A DNA stretch of 64,000 nt from contig NC_092312.1 in the NCBI RefSeq assembly GCF_036785885.1, forward strand, positions 16,014,001 to 16,078,000, written 5' to 3'. The notes beneath the pieces are model-generated. The model saw only the letters and a program-made list of their open reading frames with translations, made no database searches and had not been told where the DNA came from. The stretch's first letter is position 1. Each line of letters starts with the position of its first letter. This document shows, piece by piece, positions 14,281 to 24,577 of this stretch. Source of the stretch: Coffea arabica (Eukaryota > Streptophyta > Magnoliopsida > Gentianales > Rubiaceae). A program made the position numbers and the translations under genes.

Positions 14281-15848
14281 AGCATACGCGTTTGACACTG
14301 TAACTACTACATCAAATAAATTTCCAAAAAAAAAAAAACCTATTATATCAATTTTGACTTTTAGAATATCAGAACCACGTAGACACAAATTTTGATTTCA
14401 ATTAGAGCATAGCGGCAAATGAACACCATAAACTTTAAGAGTAGACATTAGGGCAAGGGCAATTACTTGATCCATTTACTCCAAGTCAACACCTTAAGAG
14501 CGAACATTGGATTGTAGTTTATTTGCATATTTTTTATTTGTTTATATCATCAACATATTTTTCAACAATATTTTTATTTCATACTACAATATCCTTTTTT
14601 TTTTTCAAAAATTTATCCCAAATAATCTATTCAAAAACCAGTAACCGAATAAAGCAAATCTAAGGACTTTTCCAATTTCGCCTCTCTTCATGACGCATTT
14701 CTTTTCAACTATTCATCGCACCTAGAACGATCCAGGCAAAACCGTGAAGCTTCTCGTGGAAGATAGATAAAGGGTGAAATGCTCAAAACTTAAAAGGTGC
14801 TAACAAACAATCAATTTCTGGTATAAAATATCTCTCATCCCGCTTCTTCCTTAATTAGTTAGCTTAACCTGATGCGATGCAAAGTGCTTAATGCAAATTG
14901 TTCCCACTGGATAGGTACAATTCCTTTTAGAAAAACACAATTGATTAGCCCGACCGACATACCAAAAACATTTAAGATTGATTGATTCGTGTGACTGATA
15001 GGAATGATGATATTCCTTGCGACGTTCTTCCAGTCAGGAGCCAGTCTGCTCCTCGCGATATTAATATTGGTGACCGCGGGATCATGGAAAGGCCAGTTTG
15101 AGCCCAGAAAAATGACTTGTATCTGTCGCTAATTAATGCTTAAGAAATGGAGTACTACTACGATGAATTTCTACGTTATCCATCATTTAGAGCCGCTAAT
15201 GAACGGTCCATGCTAAAGACTGTACGGATCAGATCATAAAATGGACTCCATTATTTGGGGTTTACAAGAAAGTATTGTATATAAATTTTCATTTGTGCCC
15301 CAAATTAGTTTACAAACATTCTGAATAAATAAATTCACATTTTGTTGAAATACACGAAATCATTCCAGCACATGCACTGCCTCCTTCCCAATGTGATGAG
15401 CCACGGCCAGACCACTTGGGGGGCTTCCTGGTGGTCCCGCCATTTTGGAAATCAACCATATATCATCAACTCCACGCTTACAATCTTTTGCACCTCAATC
15501 AAAGGTAAGTTACGCTTTGAAAGCTGATAAAACTAGTGGTTTACAGTTACAATTGGCGTCCTATTTAGCTGCTACAGCCAGTCCTTTTATTTTAGAAAAC
15601 CTTTTGGATAGGTTCGATTTCGATCACCATCACAGGTCAAGACATTTTGGATCGTCTTGGCTCCAATCACCACCATAGGTCACTTACAAAGACTGTTACA
15701 GATTATCTATCAATATAATTCTCGTATTAACAATAGAATTCGAACGTGACTTTTTTACGAGAAAATGAGACAGTTGATGACATAAGTGCCTTGCATCTTT
15801 GGTTTTCCATATTACATCTTTGGTTTTAGTTGTTTTGCGTCAGATATG

Positions 15849-15979
15849 TTTCCATTTTGTGTTTATTTTCTTAAAATATTTGAGTCAAACACGCTAATCT
15901 TGTGTTTTCCCTTTTTTCCATTTTGAGTTTATTTTCTCAAAATATTTGAGTCAAATACGCTAATTTTATGTTTTGCCTT
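15849..15979. repeat. Two-copy tandem duplication, period 66 bp
   Basis: The unit TTCCATTTTGTGTTTATTTT, with the following AAAATATTTGAGTCAAACACGCTAA, is repeated directly 66 bases later with a handful of substitutions. The second copy runs into a long T tract at 15986-16000. Confidence 0.8.
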
Positions 15980-17044
15980 TCTTTTTTTTTTTTTTTTTGC
16001 CTTCTCACTTTCAACTATCATGCATAATATTTGAACCCTAATTTGGCCATTTTACATTATGCTTGCCCCTAAGCCTCGTAGCAAAAAAGACCTTAAAAAA
16101 CCCTTCCCGGACCACTTGGTCGTTGCGATTGCATTTTGCCTCGCTTGCATGTTTATTAGCATTGCTCAACGTCCCCATTTGACAGAATTGCCCATCTTCT
16201 CTCAGCTCATCCGTAGTAACCACTATAATATTAGAAATGGCTCCAACTGGAATTAGACTGACTATCATTAATCATGATCAGCAGTGTTACAGAATCATGA
16301 ATGCACCACGAAAACTTGTAAAGAATTTTTAAATTTCCTTTCCAATATGCTGACTTTTATAGTCAAACGGGGAAAATAGATCACAGAATATGGGTTACAA
16401 AAAGTGAGTCCTACGGGTGGTTGGTGCGGCTTATTCTGGACCATCGCCGGTGCCTTTTCGATTCAAGGTTTTTGCATTGACTTTAGGTGACCATAATTAC
16501 TAATTATAGGTCCATAAGAAAAACTTCGAAGCGATGGGAGTGGAGGACTAAAACCTATTACTCTCGCTCCGTGCAAGTTGTATTTTGTTCGTTTTCTTCC
16601 TTCCTACTTTTGGCTAGAAGTCTCTTCCAGATTTCATGATGCGGAGGATAATCATTCTCTAAAAAAATTGCGTTTTTCATTGAAATGATGTTGAATTCCA
16701 AATCCCAAGCGATAGTTTTTTTTTTTTTTTGTTCTGCGTTGTCCTGATAAATCTTGATTTAATTAGTTTAGCTTGATTTAGTTGTTTTTCTCGATAAGTG
16801 GATTTTGATAATTGATATCAGTTGTGAATTCAAGGCGCTGGATATGACTTTTTTTTTAAAAAAAAATAATGATGGAAGGGTGCACTTTTCCACTGTATCG
16901 GCCAATAATGGCCCGTTCTGATCTTCTCTGTCCTTTTCTCCAACTAGTTGTGCGGACTATCTTTATGCCCGAATCAACCTATATTTTACTTTTTCTTTTT
17001 CTTTTGGTAGAATCTACGTACGTTCCCATCCCAATAACCAATTA

Positions 17045-17394
17045 CTCCCTTCCTTTTTTTATAACTGACGTTTAAAAAATTTACTCTAGTGTACTTTTAT
17101 CTGTCATCTTATTATCTCCATACAGTATTAATTATTTTTTCACAATTTTACCCTTTTATTTCTCTTTTCCAATACAGGGTTCTTAATTACTACTCCTAAT
17201 AATTATTGCTTCTCTCTTTGCAACAACCCTAGTAATTATCTGCCCCATTTAGTACTCTAGTGAGAGAAAACATGGGTGAATTGGATAATTAATGAGGGTA
17301 CAAAAGGAAAGTAGTGTACAGATTTAAGCAATAAAAAATATTTCTTAATTGGTGTACAAAACCTTAAACGTCAGTTATAAAAGAAGGGAGGGAG
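17045..17394. mobile_element. Stowaway-type MITE with TA target-site duplication
   Basis: The element begins CTCCCTTCCTTTTTTTATAA and ends with its near-perfect inverted counterpart TTATAAAAGAAGGGAGGGAG. The inner part of each terminal repeat also matches (CTGACGTTTAA and TTAAACGTCAG). It is flanked on both sides by TA (17043-17044 and 17395-17396), the target duplication expected of Tc1/mariner-derived Stowaway MITEs. Length is 350 bp, with no coding capacity. Confidence 0.8.
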
Positions 17395-17998
17395 TATTTC
17401 ATCGCTTGAGATTCGAATCCATTTTTTTTTTTTTTTTGGGTAATATGCTTTTCAATGCCAGCCAATCTTTTCCCTTGGCTAATTCACCTCAAAGTAATAG
17501 TAGTGTGGTATCAATACAGCAGTGTTATGCTAACTAACTACTTTATGTTTCCATGATTTATCTTTTGCTAATTTTACCTATGAATCATTGTATTTTCACC
17601 ATTAACGTATTTTACAACCATCTTTTTATCTCACATATATTACATAAAATATGTGTTACAGCATTTTTTTCAAAACAATTATTTCAAAAAATTTACTATT
17701 CAAACACACTTATTCATTTATAGTTTTAACCTTCCATTTAATTGCAAATCTACAAGAGGTTAGAACTTATGACGACACATTATGCTAAAGTCAATTGCAA
17801 ATCACAAGCATTTTATTTCTATAAATTTTTTCTTTAATTAGTAAAACTAAAGCCTATGTACAAAACCCTGGACTCCAAGGAGAATCTCATAGTCGGTGAG
17901 AAGTCCTCAACGGGCTATTTAACAAAAACAAAATAGATAAACACGTAGAAGAAAAAATAAACAGAGCAGAGATGGGCTACTGATATACTGAGTGAGTG

Positions 17999-18160
17999 TG
18001 TTTTGATAGGAGATTATTTGAAATAATTACTGTAGTACTTTTACGATATATTGTATGTGAGAAAAAAATGTCATTAAAAAAAATGTGTGTTGAAAAAATT
18101 GTCTTTGTGATGTAAACAAATAATTTTTTAGTAAATAATTACTAAAGCTAAACACACCTG
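17999..18160. mobile_element. Small MITE-like element
   Basis: An AT-rich block has loosely inverted ends: GAGATTATTTGAAATAATTACTGTAG on the left, and TTTAGTAATTATTTACTAAA when the right end is read on the other strand. It shares internal blocks with 12497-12617. There is no coding capacity and no clear target-site duplication. Confidence 0.4.
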
Positions 18161-19476
18161 TTGTTTACCTTTTTGAAGGGAAGTGGAATGGGCCGGATGG
18201 AGCTCTACCCTCAACCGTATCCGAAATGACAAGATTTTTTTTAACAAGAAGTTCATAAACAACACTTAAATTTACTCCACAAGGTACAATCAAAAGGTAA
18301 TTGTTGACTCTTAGTTGCACCTATGGAACTTAAGTGGTACTCAAGCACACGCTCAACAAACGATGTGGGAGAGGGAATATGGGAGCCTTTACTAAACACT
18401 AAGGAACGCTCGCTCACTCTGATTTTAACCTCATCAATGTTTTTTTCTTTTTCCGAAGCGACAAGATTGGAAGAGGAATTTTTTGGCGAAGAAACAATCG
18501 TATAAGATGTCTACCATTTTGGACATAGGAACGGAAAACATGTAGGACCGGCGCCTTTACAAAACTTAAAGGGAAGTCTGAAACTAAAAATTGGAAAACC
18601 AAACGTTGAAATCATTTAGGTGAATTCACATTGTTTGATAATCAGTTAAAGATGAGCCTTGAATTGGAATACTTTCTTTTCATGTATGGTATATTATTCA
18701 ATAATCATATAATATATATTTCACATTCCATTAATATTTTAAATGTTACTTTTCATACTAATAGACGATCAATTACTAATAACGTTTGTTTTTTCTGCGT
18801 GAGAGAATAGAGAGATTGTGCAAGTGCGCGCGCGCTTTTGTGTGGGTACAGAATGGAAAAAATATATTCTATACGAATTAATAAAGGAGCAATGTAAGGT
18901 AACTTGATCAGAGCCATTAGAGACATGCTGAGGGATTTTTGTTACATGCGGGTTTCACATGTGAGAAGGAAGAACAATGTTCCTGCTCATTTATTATCTC
19001 ATTTGTCTCTGTCACTCGAGGGAAGTCACGTCTAGTTTGTAAACTTCCCAAAGGAGATTATGTACGCTGCAAATGCAGATTTACTTTAATGAAGTTCCGC
19101 TTTTATTTTCAAAAAAAATAAAGGAGCAATGTATGAACATATTTTTGAAAGAATTAAAACTGCGTGTCTGTGAGAGAACAGGTAGCGTGTGGTATGTTTG
19201 ATAAAGGATGCGTGTACGTGACAAGGTGAGTAAGCATTACTGCATTAATCCAATAATACAACAACTTAACGATACTTGTTTTTAATTACAATTTTGTATA
19301 TAAATTAAGCAATATTAATGTATTCAAATTAGATGAAATTATTATATTGAACAAACATAATATAAGAAGCAGTCAAGTCACAAATTATTAAACATTTAAT
19401 ATAGTTATCAAACTATTATTATGGAAGTAAGGTAGTAAACATTGACAATAAAATGATTGTCAAATCCAATCTGAGT

Positions 19477-19702
19477 CCATTTGGATTGAAATTTTTGTAA
19501 AAAAAATATACTATATAAAATGGTTGTGTCAGGGACATGGTTTTTTTAATGTTACTATTTCGCTTGAATTGCTATTTTTAGAAGATTTTGTGAAAAAAAT
19601 TTACTATAGTGATTTGACACATGCGAGGTAAGAAGTTGATTGAAAAATGTATTTACGAAAAACTTTAAAAATTTTCAGTAAAGAACAACAATCCAAACAT
19701 GG
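19477..19702. mobile_element. MITE-like element with CCA(N)TTTGGATTG ends
   Basis: The left end reads CCATTTGGATTGAAATTTTT. The right end on the opposite strand reads CCATGTTTGGATTGTTGTTC. The interior contains the AT-rich words TACTAT and TTACTATAGTG twice. About 226 bp, without coding capacity. The target-site duplication was not resolved. Confidence 0.45.
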
Positions 19703-19902
19703 TTGAAAAAGATAACTCCAAAACGAAATTCGGACAAAATTCATGCGGATAATCTATCCTAGATTTTTCATGATCAGCTTATGAGTGTGAAATTATCTAC
19801 GAGGTTTGATTTGGACAAGTAAACTTTGAAAGTCAATGCTTACAAAAGTTAGAGGACTCCACAGAGCTGAAACGTCACGAAGAGCCAGTAGTATAGAATT
19901 GC

Positions 19903-20250
19903 ACATCGGGGTTCTGGGGGGTTTGGGGTTGGTTTATAAGTTTCTGTGAGACCTCAAAAGATATCGATTTTTGGGATTCTCACGGGATTTAGGGTTTGTA
20001 AAACAATTGTCGAAAGCCTTTGGGCTTGGATAAGAGAAACAGCTACCGGGGGGGGGGTCGTGTTTCCAGTTGGGCCTAGTAGCAGGCTTCCTCCGTTTGT
20101 GGTGGCTTTGTCCCACATCGGGGTTCTGGGGGGGTTTGGGGTTGGTTTATAAGTTTCCTGTGAGACCTCAAAAGATACCGCCTTTTGGGGTTTTCACGGG
20201 ATTTAGGGTTTGTAAAACAATTGCCGAAAGCCTTTGAGCTTAGATAAGAG
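19903..20250. repeat. Direct repeat pair of about 135 bp, spacing 211 bp
   Basis: Copy 1 (19903-20036) and copy 2 (20114-20250) both start CACATCGGGGTTCTGGGGGG and run through TTTATAAGTTTC, GTGAGACCTCAAAAGATA and GATTTAGGGTTTGTAAAACA to GCTT(G/A)GATAAGAG, differing by few substitutions and one-base indels. The motif AGAGCCAGTAGTATA stands just before copy 1 (19882) and just after copy 2 (20247), so the block has a nested structure. A CCCACATCGG start is common in short plant retroelement ends, but no LTR pair with primer site was found. The nature is unknown. Confidence 0.75.
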
Positions 20251-20824
20251 CCAGTAGTATAAAATTGATGGAAATGGGGCAGGGACGGTTGCAGGTGTCC
20301 CTGAGCGGTTAATGACCGTGATTTGGTTTCAAAATTTTGTGCGGCTGAGATTACAAGTTGTAACTCGATTTTCACGCTATGTGTGGATCCCACAAAAATT
20401 TGCTTTAAAGTTACGTGATATAGAAAAAAAATTACACGATGTACAAAAAAAATTACGCGTAATTAATAATGACCAAAATCACCTGGACGATTGCACCTGC
20501 AACCATCCGTGCCCCAGAGTCCAAAAATGACGCGCTTATGGTCCTCCGGCGCCGTTTACGCTTGCGGTACCGTGGTCAGAAACGGTGCGCTTTTTGTTGT
20601 TGTCGATGCATGAATTTCTTTCCTTCTTTTATTTATACTAATACGCTTCATTTGTTGCAACTTGCAACTTACAAGTCAACTCCCAGGGATAATTACTTTC
20701 GATTTCGAATTGATTTCTTGCTTATCTGTTTCCAGTTGACCCCCAATTCTTTGTCGATCCTAGAATAGAACGAATACTGTTGACCATTGAAAATTTGCAA
20801 CTCACCCACGTCGTATAAACTCTT

Positions 20825-20832
20825 GAATATTC
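20825..20832. promoter_or_regulatory. P1BS-like site (GAATATTC) upstream of the phosphatase
   Basis: The octamer GAATATTC fits the consensus GNATATNC bound by PHR1-type MYB-CC regulators of the phosphate-starvation response. It lies about 166 bases upstream of the ATG of the purple acid phosphatase. The position and the gene type make it plausible; an 8-mer with six fixed bases can also occur by chance. Confidence 0.4.
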
Positions 20833-20897
20833 CTTTACTCCCCCGTCATTTTAGAGTAATATTCTTCTTCTTCTTCCTCAAATAGCCGGTCACCAGT

Positions 20898-20906
20898 TAT
20901 ATAAAA
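20898..20906 (+). promoter_or_regulatory. TATA box of the purple acid phosphatase
   Basis: TATATAAAA-type sequence stands about 92-100 bases upstream of the ATG at 20998, a suitable distance for a promoter with a 5' UTR of some 60-70 bases. Confidence 0.55.
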
Positions 20907-20997
20907 CCAAGCTCAGTTCCGACGCGTACAGACTTACATACATACGCCTGGTTTAGGCCGAGAGGGAGCTGAGGTTTTTGGTGCTGGCGGGGGCAAT

Positions 20998-23613
20998 ATG
21001 GGCGTGACAAGGACGAGATTTTCTTCTCTCTCTTTCGTTCTTGCAGTTGTGGGCTTGATCCTTAATGCCGCAAATTTTTGTCGTGGAGGAATCACCAGCA
21101 GTTTTTTGAGGGTCGATCGGAAAGCCGTCGATATGCCTCTTCACGCTGATGTCTTCCGTGTCCCTCCCGGCTATAATGCGCCTCAACAGGTCCCTCCTTA
21201 CTCCTCCTCTATTTTTCTTTCCTTGGTTTACATTATCCGATTTTGGAAACAAAAAATAAGAAGAAGAAGAAGAGTAGTTTAAAGCAACTGAATTTGGATG
21301 TATTGAAATTCAACCGTTGATGTGTTTATTGATGTTAAAGTGAATCATTTTATAGGTACACATCACTCAAGGAGATCTTGAGGGAAAGGCGGTGATTGTG
21401 TCCTGGGTTACAGTGGATGAACGTGGTTCAGATACAGTTCTGTACTGGAGTGACAACGCTACAGAAAAACTCAAGGCTAAGGGAACGGTGACTAAATACA
21501 AGTACTTCAATTACACCTCTGGCTATATTCATCATGCTACCATTAAACATTTGCAGGTAAATTTTCTGTCGTTTCTTTCTTGTCATTTTGTTTTTTCTGG
21601 GTACAGGGCGTGTTTCATTTTGTTTTTAATTATTGGTTAATGTTCTTTTCTTTTGATGGCAGCATGACACAAAGTACTACTACGAGGTGGGAATTGATCA
21701 CACAAGCCGGACCTTCTGGTTCGTCACCCCTCCAAAAGTTGGCCCTGATGTGCCTTATACTTTTGGTCTCATAGGTACTCAAAAAAAAAAAAAAACTTTC
21801 TCCTGATAAGCCTGTGTATTGTGTTAACTTAAAACAACTACTTTGCTTTTAGATTACATCATAAATGCAATGCAGTATGTTCAGTACTATTTGGCCAACC
21901 CAATTGAATAGTAACCTGGATGGGGAATTTATGACTTGTTGAGACGCTTCATTTCAGGGGATCTTGGACAGAGTTTTGACTCGAACAGTACACTAACGCA
22001 TTACGAATCAAATCCAAGCAAAGGACAAGCGGTACTATTTGTTGGTGATCTCTCATATGCCGATAACTATCCTAATCATGACAATGTGAGATGGGATACA
22101 TGGGGAAGGTTTGTGGAGAGAAGTGTTGCTTATCAACCATGGATTTGGACTGCAGGAAATCACGAGATAGATTTTGCCCCGGAAATTGTGAGTGTCATTC
22201 TAAATTATTTGTCCCCCTTCCTGCTGCCATCATATCGTCCTCAAAAACTTGAGAGGATATCTTGCCCAGACAGGGATTTGTTGTTCTGGTGATTGTTTTT
22301 GCTTTGCTCATTCTTGATCCTTAATCAATCCTGAACGGCATTAATACATCAGCTCTGCTGTTTTATGAACTCAAATTTCAGCTGATAGTTGTATTTCAGC
22401 TGTTGCATTTATTTCTCACCTCGGGAAATGTTCCTCTTATCAAAAACAAGTCATAACAAAATGGCAATCATTTTCCTGCAGGGTGAAACAAAACCTTTCA
22501 AGCCTTTCACTCACCGGTATCATGTTCCTTATAAAGCATCAAATAGTACTGCTCCATTTTGGTACTCAATCAAGAGGGGTCCTGCATATATCATTGTTTT
22601 GGCTTCATACTCAGCTTACGGTAAGCTCATTATTGCAGTGAAAGGTTTATATGTTGCTTCAAGTAGAACAATTTGCTCCGATTGCACCAGCATGGTAGAC
22701 TTGCTGGTTAATTGGGACTCTGTGGTGGTTTCAACACCAGATGGCAAAAATTTTGACCAAGTATAATGTGCTCAACCAAAAACGAGCCACTTGCTTCTGT
22801 TTCTAGCCATTTATGGAGGGAACACTGCTATGCTCTGTTGCGTATCATAACTGGCTTTTCCTTTCCCATTTCAACCTTTTGTGAAGGTAAATACACTCCC
22901 CAGTACAAATGGCTTGAGGGAGAGTTTCCAAAAGTCAACAGGAGTGAGACACCATGGCTGATCGTTCTAATGCATTCGCCATGGTACAACAGCTACAATT
23001 ATCACTACATGGAAGGAGAAACCATGCGAGTTATGTACGAGCCATGGTTTGTGCAGTACAAAGTTGATCTTGTATTTGCCGGTCATGTTCATGCTTATGA
23101 ACGATCGGTACGTGAACTTTTTAACCCTTTGCCAATTAGTTGCGCGACTTTATGCGGCTGACTGACTGCCGACGATTCATTGTTCACAGGAACGCATATC
23201 AAACGTTGCATACAACGTTGTAAATGGTCTTTGCTCTCCTGTGAGTGATCTTTCGGCCCCGGTATACATAACCATTGGTGACGGAGGAAATCTCGAGGGT
23301 TTGGCCACCAAGTAAGATTGACTTGAAACATCAGTAACGGCTGATTGCCCTTGATGGAAGGAAGGAAGACTCCTCTTCTAATAGAAAAAAAAAATTTTTA
23401 CTTGTATTTTGCAGCATGACGGAGCCACAGCCCAAGTACTCGGCTTATCGCGAGGCCAGTTTCGGTCATGCCATTTTGGACATCAAGAACCGTACACACG
23501 CCCGCTACGCTTGGCATCGCAATCAAGATGGAAACGCTGTTGAAGCAGATTCTATGTGGTTTTATAACCGACATTGGCACCCAGTTGATGATTCTACGAC
23601 TGCCAAACTATGA
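20998..23613 (+). CDS. Purple acid phosphatase (PAP10/PAP12-like), 471 aa, eight exons
   Basis: This is a secreted or cell-wall binuclear metallophosphatase that releases phosphate from organic esters. Exons are 20998-21189, 21356-21556, 21663-21774, 21958-22187, 22482-22620, 22887-23107, 23190-23311 and 23415-23613, all phase-consistent, with a TGA stop. A signal peptide is visible at residues 1-30. All five PAP metal-binding blocks are present by my count: D170 in GDLGQS, D199 and Y202 in GDLSYAD, N236 in GNHE, H321 in LMHSPWY, and H358/H360 in GHVHAYE. Several N-glycosylation sequons occur (DNAT, FNYT, NST, NRS). The length equals that of the high-molecular-weight plant group (Arabidopsis PAP10 and PAP12, about 468 residues), and the C-terminus [12 protein letters not shown] is typical of it. 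A P1BS-like site upstream would fit phosphate-starvation control. Which paralogue it is cannot be settled here. Confidence 0.96.
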
Positions 23614-24577
23614 TTGCAGAAACTGTTGTTGTTCCTTTCCCCACCGTTTTTCTGTTCCTTCCCTTCTAGATGGCAATAAATAACTACCCAGGTTATTTTG
23701 AAACGGGCGGTAATAGCAACTGGATTTGGAATCAACGCAAGTTAAATTTGTTAATGATTCCTCCTTTCTTCTTTTTTTGTTTTCGTGCACTTTTGTTTGT
23801 GCGGTCGTCGTGTATGGAATTGGATGTAGAAACGAACTGAGACTGAGATTGTAGGAAACATCTCCCGGCTGCTGTTCCTCTACTGTGTCGCCTGACATTT
23901 TAGTGGAAAATTAATAGACTTGGTCGACTGTATTATTATTCACGCTGCATTCTGCACTAGGTAAGGTAGGTACAAACATTTTGCATATTTGCCACCGTTT
24001 CTATAACTCCACTAATACTGAAAATTATATTTTGGATGGCTTGTACAGTAAATATCAACTAATACTTACTCCAATTAGTCATTTAGTAGCCTTTCCTATA
24101 ACTCCACAAATACTGAAATTATTATTATATTTTGGATGGCATGTGTGGTAAATTCAATGACTTGCACCAATTAGCATTTTAATTAATAAAATATTCAACG
24201 ATAAAATAATAATGTATACATTGTTAATATATATATATATATGTGAATATATATACACACATACATTATTATATATATATATATAAATACATACACACGC
24301 ACAGACTAAAAGTGTATGTTTATATATATATGTATGTATATAATGTGTGTATATACACACACACGCACAGACTCATGTCTGGAACCGCAAACAAATGCGA
24401 TGCTCCTGTCTTGGTCAAAATGTGAGGCAGGAGAAGAGACGACCACGAGGCTTTTGCTGTCTTCGTCCATAATCATTCATCAGGCAGCCGTTTGTATCAT
24501 ATGATATGGTTGATGGATGGCGAAATTGGAAATCGCGTAGTTAAACATAAACATATGCTTATCAGATTAGAATAGAA
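23614..24577. other. Intergenic region between phosphatase and WDR13-like gene
   Basis: The first 250 bases or so are likely 3' UTR of the phosphatase. A short imperfect duplication occurs around 23997-24050 and 24090-24160 (TATAACTCCAC(T/A)AATACTGAAA and TATTTTGGATGGC are repeated). A TA/CA microsatellite occupies 24226-24372. The 5' flank of the WDR13-like gene follows. No other gene was seen. Confidence 0.5.
24226..24372. repeat. TA/CA/GT compound microsatellite
   Basis: Runs of TA alternate with ACACAC and GTGTGT tracts. A short unit ending CACGCACAGACT occurs twice (to about 24306 and to about 24372), so the tract looks like a two-copy duplication overlaid on dinucleotide expansion. Confidence 0.85.

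Larger units (their letters stand above)
11708..20997. other. Gene-poor region with MITE-like elements and simple repeats
   Basis: About 9.3 kb contains no reading frame with a recognisable domain. It is AT-rich, with many poly-A/T tracts (for example 12181-12192, 13606-13615, 13646-13660, 15986-16000, 16729-16742, 17422-17438). Structures that can be supported are listed separately: MITE-like elements near 12497, 14019, 17045, 17999 and 19477, a tandem duplication at 15849-15979 and a direct repeat pair at 19903-20250. The left end contains the promoter of the RBR gene and the right end that of the phosphatase. Confidence 0.6.

Noticed and set aside
24226-24372. Alternating TA/CA tract read as overlapping short frames on both strands
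   Set aside because: The Tyr/Ile/His-rich translations are artefacts of a dinucleotide microsatellite.
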